A DNA stretch of 5,924 nt, from the NCBI GenBank assembly GCA_902494585.1, contig CABUUD010000109.1, positions 1 to 5,924 of the forward strand, given 5' to 3'. A program made the position numbers and the translations under genes. The first letter of the stretch is position 1, and each line of letters starts with the position of its first letter. This document shows, piece after piece, positions 1 to 5,924 of this stretch. The notes beneath the pieces were generated by a model. The model worked only from the letters and a program-made list of their open reading frames with translations, had not been told where the DNA came from and made no database searches. The DNA comes from an uncultured Collinsella sp. Lineage in GTDB: Bacteria > Actinomycetota > Coriobacteriia > Coriobacteriales > Coriobacteriaceae.

Positions 1-485
1 AGGTTGTCGTAGAGAGCCTTGCTCTCGCGCAGGAACTCGGGGCTGAAGAAGATCTTGTCATCGCCCAGCCTCTCGCGCAGGTCCGCGGTGTAGCCGACGG
101 GGATGGTCGACTTGATGACGATCCAGGCGTCCGGGTTCACCGAGCGAACGGCGGCGATGGCGGCCTCGACGGAGCTCGTGTCGAAGAAGTTCCTGTCCGA
201 GTCGTAGTTGGTGGGCGTGGCGATGACGGCGTAGTCGGCGCCCGTATAGGCCTCGGCCACGTCGACGGTGGCGTGCAGGTCGAGCTCGCGCTCCCCCGCC
301 TTGGCCTCCGCCAGGAAGCGCTCGATCTCGTCGTCCTGGATGGGCGACACGTAGTTGTTGATCTTTGCGACCTTCTCAGGCACGATGTCCAGCGCGTGAA
401 CTTCGTTGTGCTGCGAGAGCAGGACGGCGAGGGACAGGCCGACGTAGCCGGTACCGGCGACAGCGATCTTTAATTTTTCAGTCAT
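1..485 (-). CDS. ugd: UDP-glucose 6-dehydrogenase, N-terminal part (cut by window edge)
   Basis: This enzyme oxidises UDP-glucose to UDP-glucuronate with two NAD+ in the cytoplasm, supplying a uronic acid donor for capsule or exopolysaccharide. The 161 codons present begin MTEKLKIAVAGTGYVGLSLA, the GxGYVG Rossmann NAD-binding loop typical of the UDP-glucose/GDP-mannose dehydrogenase family. They continue with the family segments IATPTNYD (about residues 89-96), IKSTIPVGYT (about 124-133) and SPEFLRESKALYDN (about 147-160). The catalytic cysteine and C-terminal UDP-binding domain lie beyond base 1. The start is ATG at 483-485 with a strong Shine-Dalgarno, GAGGAG (493-498), 7 nt upstream. It follows the glycosyltransferase gene after a 46-nt gap in which I see no promoter or terminator, so it is probably the next gene of the same operon. 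The family is clear from sequence; UDP-glucose rather than another NDP-sugar as substrate is inferred from the PEFLRE..ALYDN pattern. Confidence 0.93.
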   Translation of the reverse strand, partial: MTEKLKIAVAGTGYVGLSLAVLLSQHNEVHALDIVPEKVAKINNYVSPIQDDEIERFLAEAKAGERELDLHATVDVAEAYTGADYAVIATPTNYDSDRNFFDTSSVEAAIAAVRSVNPDAWIVIKSTIPVGYTADLRERLGDDKIFFSPEFLRESKALYDN

Positions 486-531
486 AAAACGACTCCTCAG
501 AAAAATTGAAATTACGGTTCATAACTCGTAG

Positions 532-1440
532 CTAAGATTTACTTTTCCTAAAGAATCCAAAAGCTTCGGTAACGCAGGCACTCGGCGACGCAAAGAAAGC
601 CTTGATCGCGTAGCCGAACGCATCCATATATCGTCGGCTACGCTTCATGGCAAATGCCAGGACGGCGTTATGTCGAAACTCTATATAGTTGATATCTTTC
701 TTATCGAGCTGTGGGTAATAACTTTGAACGACCTTGTGTCTCGCCACTTCGCCTTCGATCTTGTTGTTTCCCAGGGAAAGGCGCTCGCCAGAATGCAAAT
801 ACTGATGCACGTGGACTTCTGGCATATAGCCAATACGCGCACCAGCTTCAATACAACGAAGCATTAGCCACCAGTCTTGGCCCGTAGCAACTTCGCCGAA
901 TCCCTCGGTCACGTCAAACAGACTCTTCTTTAGCATGTAGATTGATGTGGGTGCTATTGGCGTTAATAGATGTGCTCTGAGCAAACCCTGTTTTGAGAAA
1001 TCATCACAATGATTGAGCCGGCGATGCTCTACGAGCTTACCCGACTCGTTATACCAAGAGACATCCTGCCAGCACATATCGAGGCCATTTTCCAGTATAT
1101 AGCCGAGCTGCGTTTCAACCTTATCTGGGAGAAACTGATCATCATCATCAAGAAATGCCAGATAATCGCCCATTGCTTGGCGACACGCATAGTTACGTGC
1201 GGCACCCCCGCCCGTACGACCGGCAGTATGGATTGTCCTTAGACGCGAATCTTCGTATGTTGAAAGTACTTTGTTTGTTTCCTTATCCCACTCGGAATTC
1301 GCTTCATTGTCGTTAACGACAATAATTTCCAGGTTCTTATATGACTGATTTGAAATAGAACTTAACGCATTTGTCAGCCGATCTGCCCTTTTATAGGTTG
1401 GAACAATAACGCTAACCAGAGGTCCATTCTCAATAGCCAT
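532..1440 (-). CDS. Family 2 glycosyltransferase (GT-A fold), polysaccharide biosynthesis
   Basis: The 302-residue protein is probably cytoplasmic or membrane-associated and transfers a sugar from a nucleotide donor to the growing lipid-linked glycan. Residues 8-46 (LVSVIVPTYKRADRLTNALS, then IIVVNDNE) are the GT2 nucleotide-binding start. AGRTGGGAARNYA (73-85) and YLAFLDDDD (93-101) follow, the latter containing the acidic metal-binding DxD. GQDWWLMLR (187-195) matches the catalytic-base region of GT2 enzymes. No long membrane segment is evident; the C-terminus is basic and aromatic. Donor and acceptor cannot be read from sequence. The ATG abuts the stop codon of the preceding sugar transferase (TAG then ATG), so translation is probably coupled; the only upstream ribosome-site candidates are GAAGAG and GGGG inside that gene's end. 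Composition is noticeably lower in GC than the flanks (bases 1261-1320 have 24/60 G+C, against 42/60 at 3841-3900 in thrS), suggesting separate acquisition as is usual for variable capsule genes. Confidence 0.92.
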   Translation of the reverse strand: MAIENGPLVSVIVPTYKRADRLTNALSSISNQSYKNLEIIVVNDNEANSEWDKETNKVLSTYEDSRLRTIHTAGRTGGGAARNYACRQAMGDYLAFLDDDDQFLPDKVETQLGYILENGLDMCWQDVSWYNESGKLVEHRRLNHCDDFSKQGLLRAHLLTPIAPTSIYMLKKSLFDVTEGFGEVATGQDWWLMLRCIEAGARIGYMPEVHVHQYLHSGERLSLGNNKIEGEVARHKVVQSYYPQLDKKDINYIEFRHNAVLAFAMKRSRRYMDAFGYAIKAFFASPSACVTEAFGFFRKSKS

Positions 1441-2193
1441 CTATCGCCCCGTTCTCTTCTTGCCGAACATGGCACCAAAGGTGCCGGTAAAGCATTTCCA
1501 GTCCATGCGGAAGCATCGGTTACGCACGTAATGAAGCTCGATCTTTTGACGCAGGCCACTCTCGAACGTCGCAGCGTTGCGATCGGTTGCCTGCCACAGG
1601 CCCGTAATGCCGGGCTGGACAGAAAGCAACTCGGCCTTCTCCTCGTCGGAGAAGTGCTGCTCAAGTTCGTCTCTTGTAATGGGACGCGGTCCGATAACGG
1701 AAAGGTCGCCGTTCAGCACGTTCAGGAACTGCGGTATCTCGTCAATCGAACACTTACGGATAAACTGGCCGACTTTGGTAATGCGGGGATCATCGTCGAC
1801 CTTGCGCTCAACTTCCCACTGATGTAGCTGCTCAGAGCTCAAATACTTCTGCACATTGCCGGCGTCGGCGACCATGCTGCGAAGCTTAAGGATCTTGATA
1901 GTCTTACCGCCCTTGCCGACGCGCTCCTGTGCGTACAGCGGGTTTCCGGGAGATTCAAGACAAATGAACGCACAGACAATGGCCACCGGAATTACCAGCG
2001 CCACGCTCACGCAAAGGCTGAAAACAAGATCAAACAGCCTCTTTAAAAAACGGTAAGCCATCGTACCGCTCGGTTGCATCTCCTGAACGGCTAGCGACTC
2101 CCCTACGGAAGCACTGCATTCAGCTATCTCTTTAGTAGTCAAGTTCAAATCCACGTCCCTGTTCCCAGGGATCCCCCAAATCGATGAATTCAA
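1441..2193 (-). CDS. Sugar transferase: undecaprenyl-phosphate phosphoglycosyl transferase
   Basis: This is a bacterial sugar transferase (monotopic PGT family, as WbaP C-terminal domain or PglC). It moves a sugar phosphate from an NDP-sugar to undecaprenyl phosphate at the inner face of the membrane, the first step of capsule/EPS repeat assembly. Numbered from the TTG at 2193: KRLFDLVFSL (51-60) and a proline-containing hydrophobic re-entrant helix (about 57-79, Pro69), then ERVGKGGK (90-97), LKLRSM (102-107), the catalytic Asp151-Glu152 in CSIDEIPQ, GDLSVIGPRP (162-171) and QPGITGLWQ near residue 200. It lacks the extra N-terminal membrane helices of full WbaP. The start is unclear. TTG at 2193 has no good ribosome site; TTG at 2148 has AGGG about 8 nt upstream; ATG at 2079 abuts AGGAG. 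The conserved domain begins near residue 46, so all are possible. It lies 31 nt after the antiterminator gene and touches the glycosyltransferase gene. The transferred sugar is not predictable. Confidence 0.9.
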   Translation of the reverse strand: MNSSIWGIPGNRDVDLNLTTKEIAECSASVGESLAVQEMQPSGTMAYRFLKRLFDLVFSLCVSVALVIPVAIVCAFICLESPGNPLYAQERVGKGGKTIKILKLRSMVADAGNVQKYLSSEQLHQWEVERKVDDDPRITKVGQFIRKCSIDEIPQFLNVLNGDLSVIGPRPITRDELEQHFSDEEKAELLSVQPGITGLWQATDRNAATFESGLRQKIELHYVRNRCFRMDWKCFTGTFGAMFGKKRTGR

Positions 2194-2224
2194 ATTGCGA
2201 ATGAATTGCCAGTGCGACGTCCCC

Positions 2225-2815
2225 TTACGTTTTGCTGGGCACGTCTAACGGAAGCAACTCCCTAAAAGCGGAGTCGCCTTCGCCCACGTCTACCAGGCAC
2301 CAGCGCTTATGACGGTCGATCTTCTTTACACGGGCCTCTTGCCCCACCAAAGGCCCCTGCTCTATGTGCAGCACGCCGTCTTCTATGCGGGCTACGCTGT
2401 TACGCACCACGCCGTCGTCGTCGAGCACGCTGCGGTACCAGTCCTGCGCATCGTCCGGCATGGGCGCATAGGCCCGCTCCCTGCTACCGGCAATGCGGCA
2501 GCCAAAGCTCAACTGGGCCAAAGCCTTATCGAGCAGGACGGCATCGCGCGTGGCGACGAAGAAGTATTCCTTGTACATAGGTTTGGTTTGGAGCGACCAG
2601 GAGCCGTCCCGCTTAAACCAGAACTCCTTTTGCATCACAAAAGCGTCCTGCATCAACTCATGCGGGATAATGCGACGGACCTTTTCGCAGGTCTCGCGCT
2701 CTTTACCGTTGGGGGTGTGGACCAGATACCAGCGGACGCGGCCGCACTGGCTGTTGGTAGTAGCGCCACTAAAGGCACCGGGCAGCTGCTCTTGGCGCCG
2801 CATTGTCTGTTCCAT
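2225..2815 (-). CDS. loaP: NusG-family specialised antiterminator, LoaP type
   Basis: A NusG paralog of 196 residues that should bind RNA polymerase and let it read through terminators in the downstream polysaccharide operon. The NGN domain spans about residues 28-105 (RWYLVHTPNGKERETCEKV, then KPMYKEYFFVATR, where NusG proteins have a PGY motif). A linker with VARIEDGVLHI leads to a KOW-type domain, GPLVGQEARVKKIDRHKRW (154-172); the GPL.G.E..(I/V)KKIDRHKR pattern is characteristic of LoaP as I recall it, rather than of housekeeping NusG or RfaH. The start chosen is ATG at 2813-2815 because GGGGGG (2822-2827) lies 6 nt upstream. The frame stays open to an ATG at 3007, but that extension (RRKIQKPVLLRLRL and similar) looks non-protein and would overlap the promoter. 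ATG at 2803 is an alternative. First gene of the operon, the usual place for LoaP, UpxY and similar factors. NusG family is firm; the LoaP subtype is likely. Confidence 0.88.
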   Translation of the reverse strand: MEQTMRRQEQLPGAFSGATTNSQCGRVRWYLVHTPNGKERETCEKVRRIIPHELMQDAFVMQKEFWFKRDGSWSLQTKPMYKEYFFVATRDAVLLDKALAQLSFGCRIAGSRERAYAPMPDDAQDWYRSVLDDDGVVRNSVARIEDGVLHIEQGPLVGQEARVKKIDRHKRWCLVDVGEGDSAFRELLPLDVPSKT

Positions 2816-2819
2816 CTCT

Positions 2820-2864
2820 CGCCCCCCTTTTTTTGTCTCCGCGACACACGCGGATGCAGGGGCG
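2820..2864 (-). promoter_or_regulatory. Leader hairpin able to pair the loaP-like gene's Shine-Dalgarno
   Basis: In the minus-strand RNA, CGCCCC (2859-2864) is perfectly complementary to GGGGCG (2820-2825), which includes most of the very G-rich ribosome site of the antiterminator gene. Between them lies a second perfect hairpin: UCCGCG and CGCGGA (2838-2854) around a 5-nt loop. The whole forms a nested stem ending 4 nt before the start codon. The pairings are seen directly. A role in translational control, or as the RNA hairpin that LoaP proteins are known to need in their target leaders, is inferred. Confidence 0.45.
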
Positions 2865-2907
2865 TTAAGAACAGGCTTCTCGCTCGCAGCTAGGCGCAGT
2901 CGCAAAA

Positions 2908-2922
2908 GTACAGGTTTTTGTA
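2908..2922. repeat. Proximal arm of 15-bp inverted repeat flanking the operon promoter
   Basis: GTACAGGTTTTTGTA here is the exact reverse complement of TACAAAAACCTGTAC at 3015-3029. Outside the perfect 15 bp a looser match continues (GCAAAA here, CTTTTTGC beyond the other arm, offset by two bases). It lies downstream of the predicted transcription start, so it is part of the operon leader in the present orientation. Confidence 0.85.
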
Positions 2923-2938
2923 TCTTTCGACGGAGTTC

Positions 2939-2967
2939 ATTATACGAGCAAACTGCTCGCGTTTTCC
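2939..2967 (-). promoter_or_regulatory. Predicted promoter of the polysaccharide operon
   Basis: The minus strand carries a consensus -10 box, TATAAT, at 2939-2944. At 17-bp spacing the -35 position reads GGAAAA (2962-2967), a poor match to TTGACA, so the promoter may need an activator. Expected transcription start is near 2932, giving a leader of about 117 nt before the antiterminator ATG. A perfect dyad fills most of the spacer. Confidence 0.6.
2945..2959. repeat. Perfect 6-bp dyad in the promoter spacer (operator candidate)
   Basis: CGAGCA and TGCTCG around a 3-nt centre sit immediately upstream of the -10 box, between -10 and -35. A regulator bound here could activate a promoter with a weak -35, as MerR-type proteins do from the spacer, or repress it. 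The regulator is unknown. Confidence 0.4.
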
Positions 2968-3014
2968 CAGATTGCACAAAATGCGCCGCGAATGGGTGCA
3001 TCTCCATACGCCTC

Positions 3015-3029
3015 TACAAAAACCTGTAC
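3015..3029. repeat. Distal arm of 15-bp inverted repeat flanking the operon promoter
   Basis: TACAAAAACCTGTAC is the exact reverse complement of the arm at 2908-2922. It lies upstream of the -10/-35 region on the minus strand and only 13 nt from the bidirectional terminator at 3043. Confidence 0.85.
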
Positions 3030-3042
3030 CTTTTTGCACAAC

Positions 3043-3070
3043 AAAAAAGCCGCTCTAACCAGCGGCTTTT
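3043..3070. terminator. Bidirectional intrinsic terminator beside the invertible segment
   Basis: GCCGCT (3049-3054), a 6-nt loop, then AGCGGC (3061-3066), with six A before and four T after, so a 10-bp stem if A/T pairs are counted. Read on the minus strand it ends in six T; on the plus strand in four T. It is not needed for thrS, which has its own terminator. It would insulate the operon promoter from read-through and would stop transcription rightward from the segment if inverted. Confidence 0.8.
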
Positions 3071-3072
3071 CG

Positions 3073-3196
3073 TGTTATAGGGCAATATTTCTTTTTTATG
3101 GGGCCATTTGTGCTTTGCCAAACGGTTACGGAGCCTGTCGGCATCTTGTGGGCGCGGAACAACTACGGCCTATGCTCCCCGCCCCATACTCGGCAT
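3073..3196. other. Intergenic spacer between the two terminators, no gene seen
   Basis: About 124 bp with no supported coding frame. On the minus strand TTGGCA followed after 16 nt by ATAAAA could be a weak promoter whose transcript would meet the 3043-3070 terminator within roughly 50 nt. That would suit an antitermination target or a short leader RNA, but the match is poor and I do not call it. Confidence 0.35.
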
Positions 3197-3233
3197 AAAA
3201 AACGCGGCTGCCCCGTGCATGGGACAGCCGCGT
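3197..3233 (-). terminator. Intrinsic terminator of thrS
   Basis: On the minus strand CGCGGCTG (3225-3232) pairs with CAGCCGCG (3203-3210). An internal CCC/GGG extends the stem across one mismatch around a 6-nt loop, and a run of six T follows (3197-3202). It lies 33 nt beyond the thrS stop codon. Confidence 0.9.
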
Positions 3234-3265
3234 ATACGTGCGGTCTATAAACCTATGCGCTCGCC

Positions 3266-5029
<1,764 letters not shown>

Positions 5030-5055
5030 GGGTATGTTTTCTCCTCTCGGATGCC

Positions 5056-5100
5056 TGATGCAAGTGTGTGCGATGCGCTCGGCGTTTTTGACTTGCATCA
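5056..5100. repeat. Perfect 10-bp inverted repeat in the thrS leader
   Basis: TGATGCAAGT (5056-5065) and ACTTGCATCA (5091-5100) are exact reverse complements 25 nt apart. One arm touches the last base of the thrS -10 box and covers the predicted start site; the other ends 7 nt before the GAGAGGAG ribosome site. It could be an operator that blocks the promoter or, if transcription starts early enough, a leader stem next to the ribosome site. Autoregulation by the synthetase is known for E. coli thrS, but no anticodon mimic is evident here. Confidence 0.55.
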
Positions 5101-5127
5101 TTATAGGCAGGTTGCCTTGGTATACAA
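5100..5127 (-). promoter_or_regulatory. Predicted thrS promoter
   Basis: On the minus strand TTGTAT (5122-5127) and TATAAT (5100-5105) are 16 bp apart. The -10 is consensus, the -35 only half so. Expected start is near 5093, giving a leader of about 64 nt before the thrS ATG. Confidence 0.65.
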
Positions 5128-5128
5128 G

Positions 5129-5159
5129 CGCCCGCCGCACCTTAATGGCACGGCGGGCG
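5129..5159. terminator. GC-rich hairpin between the zinc-ribbon gene and thrS (possible terminator)
   Basis: CGCCCGCCG (5129-5137) and CGGCGGGCG (5151-5159) form a 9-bp perfect stem around a 13-nt loop. On the minus strand, where a terminator for the zinc-ribbon gene is needed, the stem is followed by CTTGTAT rather than a T run. On the plus strand ATTTTC follows. It stops just short of the thrS -35. The 107 nt between the zinc-ribbon stop codon and this hairpin show nothing else. Termination function is plausible but not typical. Confidence 0.45.
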
Positions 5160-5266
5160 ATTTTCTACGCATGCTTCATCGTGTGGGGGCGGGGTGTGGG
5201 GCGCACGTGCGGCTTGCGTGTGGCGCGCGGTGCCCGTGGCTTGCGGCCGGCCCGGCGATGGATGCG

Positions 5267-5698
5267 TTACTGGATGCGAGTTCGGCAGTAGGGGCAGACC
5301 TTCCAGTGCGCGTCGAGCGGACGATGGCAGCTGGGGCACACGTTGCGAACCTGGGTGTCGCAAACGGGGCAGACCACAAAGTCCTTCTCGATGGGGGCTC
5401 CGCACTGCGGGCAGGTACCGTACTGGGCAAGCTGGCGCTCGCGCAGGGCCATGTCCAGCTCCTGCTCCTCGCGGTCGGACGCGTAGGAGTGCGGGCGCAG
5501 GACCAGGTAGGCGATGAGGCCCACAAACGGGATGAGGGCGATGATGCCCCATGCCACGTAGGCGCTGGCGCCGCGGCGGCGAGCATCGATGAACACATAG
5601 ACGACCGACAGCACGTACAGGGCGATGATAAAGCCAACGAAGGCATAGACGACGCCCATAAGCTGCGGCGACATGAGCTCGGAGATGTACTTGGACAT
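5267..5698 (-). CDS. Small membrane protein with C-terminal double zinc ribbon
   Basis: I recognise the architecture but not a named function. The protein has 143 residues. Two membrane helices lie at about 12-37 (MGVVYAFVGFIIALYVLSVV) and 47-67 (YVAWGIIALIPFVGLIAYLV). The stretch IDARRRG...W.....IPFVGLIAYL resembles the short PLDc_N-type membrane module found at the N-terminus of cardiolipin synthases and many small proteins. A charged linker (about 70-95, REEQELDMALRERQL) leads to two CxxC-x10-CxxC zinc ribbons: Cys96/99/110/113 (CPQC, CPVC) and Cys121/124/135/138 (CPSC, CPYC). Helix topology would decide which side the ribbons face; the Arg-rich loop suggests a cytoplasmic tail but is not decisive. 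Start is ATG at 5696-5698 with AAAGG 8 nt upstream; a longer frame to 5743 lacks such a site. A TGTTAATAT extended -10 at 5716-5724 is possible but would leave a leader of only about 10 nt. Role unknown; probably a structural or regulatory protein, not an enzyme. Confidence 0.85.
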   Translation of the reverse strand: MSKYISELMSPQLMGVVYAFVGFIIALYVLSVVYVFIDARRRGASAYVAWGIIALIPFVGLIAYLVLRPHSYASDREEQELDMALRERQLAQYGTCPQCGAPIEKDFVVCPVCDTQVRNVCPSCHRPLDAHWKVCPYCRTRIQ

Positions 5699-5797
5699 TA
5701 CGGGTACCTTTCGGAATATTAACAGTCCGGTCAAGTTTACCACGGGGTTTGTTTATATGGGACCACGGCTAGGCGCGGGGCCGCCGCGGACACAAAC

Positions 5798-5854
5798 ATC
5801 TCAATCTGTAACAGGTAGGGGTGGGATCCGGGTCTAGATGTTACAGATCAAGAC
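5798..5854. repeat. Palindromic intergenic repeat, copy 1
   Basis: The left arm ATCTCAATCTGTAACA (5798-5813) and the right arm TGTTACAGATCAAGAC (5839-5854) are reverse complements at 13 of 16 positions, around a 25-nt spacer. Copy 2 begins 81 bp later with the same arm sequence and spacing. Located upstream of the zinc-ribbon gene, outside any frame. It looks like a dispersed palindromic element (MITE- or REP-like) or a regulator-site cluster; sequence alone cannot tell which. Confidence 0.7.
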
Positions 5855-5878
5855 AAACGGATGACCCGCATGGCAAAT

Positions 5879-5924
5879 GTCTCAATCTGTAACAACTGGG
5901 ACCCAAATCCTCGTCTAACTGTTA
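5879..5924. repeat. Palindromic intergenic repeat, copy 2 (cut by window end)
   Basis: The left arm GTCTCAATCTGTAACA (5879-5894) differs from copy 1 at its first base only. After exactly 25 nt the right arm starts again (TGTTA, 5920-5924) and runs off the window. The spacer halves nearest the right arm share ATCC, GTCTA and TGTTA at equal positions with copy 1, while the first half of the spacer differs. Conserved length with diverged sequence suggests the geometry matters. Confidence 0.7.

Larger units (their letters stand above)
2923..3014. other. Putative invertible promoter segment (92 bp)
   Basis: This segment is bounded by the perfect inverted repeat 2908-2922 / 3015-3029 and contains the TATAAT that faces the polysaccharide operon. 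A promoter inside inverted repeats ahead of a NusG-like first gene is the layout of phase-variable capsule loci in Bacteroides, where site-specific inversion turns each locus on or off. If inverted, the promoter would face right into the bidirectional terminator at 3043-3070, giving an OFF state that also spares thrS from antisense. As drawn, the segment is in the ON orientation. No recombinase gene is in the window. Alternatives: paired operator sites for a looping regulator, or the remnant of a small element. Confidence 0.55.

Noticed and set aside
2816..3007. N-terminal extension of the antiterminator gene to ATG at 3007
   Set aside because: The extension crosses the TATAAT and an inverted-repeat arm, reads as non-protein sequence, and a strong ribosome site precedes ATG 2813-2815.
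2908..3029. 15-bp inverted repeat as an RNA attenuator stem
   Set aside because: The predicted transcription start (near 2932) lies between the arms, so the operon RNA would hold only one arm. This would reopen if the real promoter lies beyond 3029.
2225..3029. RfaH-type ops/JUMPstart element in the operon leader
   Set aside because: No GGCGGTAG-like core was found on the minus strand of the leader; the NusG paralog also looks more like LoaP than RfaH.
5030..5140. Extension of thrS to ATG at 5140, possibly encoding the missing TGS domain
   Set aside because: The translated segment has no TGS resemblance and covers the thrS promoter and leader; ATG 5027-5029 has GAGAGGAG upstream.
5030..5160. 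T-box riboswitch upstream of thrS
   Set aside because: No T-box consensus, specifier stem-loop or antiterminator/terminator pair is seen, and the predicted leader of about 64 nt is too short.
5142..5646. Alternative minus-strand frames over the zinc-ribbon gene
   Set aside because: Arg/Pro/Ser-rich shadow translations; the frame with membrane helices and eight zinc-ribbon cysteines is clearly the real one.
5798..5924. CRISPR array
   Set aside because: The repeats alternate in orientation, occur as palindromic units 81 bp apart, and there are no uniform direct repeats with unique spacers or cas genes in view.

Overview
The window reads as a chromosomal segment of a GC-rich actinobacterium, most likely a Coriobacteriia gut organism such as Collinsella or a relative. 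This placement is an inference from protein character, composition and the style of the intergenic repeats; no 16S or other marker is present. Every gene I can support lies on the minus strand, so transcription runs from high to low coordinates. Large open frames on the plus strand are shadows of these genes.

Bases 1-2815 are the start of an exopolysaccharide or capsule operon. In transcription order it holds a LoaP-type NusG paralog (antiterminator, 2225-2815), a phosphoglycosyl transferase that starts the glycan on undecaprenyl phosphate (1441-2193), a family 2 glycosyltransferase (532-1440), and the first 161 codons of a UDP-glucose 6-dehydrogenase (1-485, running off the window). Together they would prime the lipid carrier, add a sugar, supply UDP-glucuronate and keep polymerase reading through a long operon.

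Bases 2816-3265 (450 bp) are the regulatory core and the most interesting part. A TATAAT -10 box pointing into the operon sits inside a 92-bp segment (2923-3014) bounded by a perfect 15-bp inverted repeat (2908-2922 and 3015-3029). The predicted transcript starts inside the segment and contains only one arm, so the repeat is better explained at the DNA level. The favoured model is an invertible, phase-variable promoter. A bidirectional terminator (3043-3070) lies just outside the distal arm, where it would stop transcription in the flipped state. The 5' leader can fold so that the Shine-Dalgarno of the antiterminator gene is paired. A second terminator (3197-3233) ends thrS.

Bases 3266-5029 are thrS, a complete threonyl-tRNA synthetase lacking the N-terminal TGS domain. 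It has its own promoter and a 10-bp inverted repeat in its leader. Bases 5267-5698 encode a small two-helix membrane protein with a double zinc ribbon. Bases 5699-5924 hold no gene, but carry two tandem copies (81-bp period, the second cut by the window end) of a palindromic repeat with 16-nt arms and a constant 25-nt spacer.

The two halves are functionally unrelated: a housekeeping part (thrS, zinc-ribbon protein) and a surface-polysaccharide locus. The promoter segment at their junction is the likely switch for the latter.
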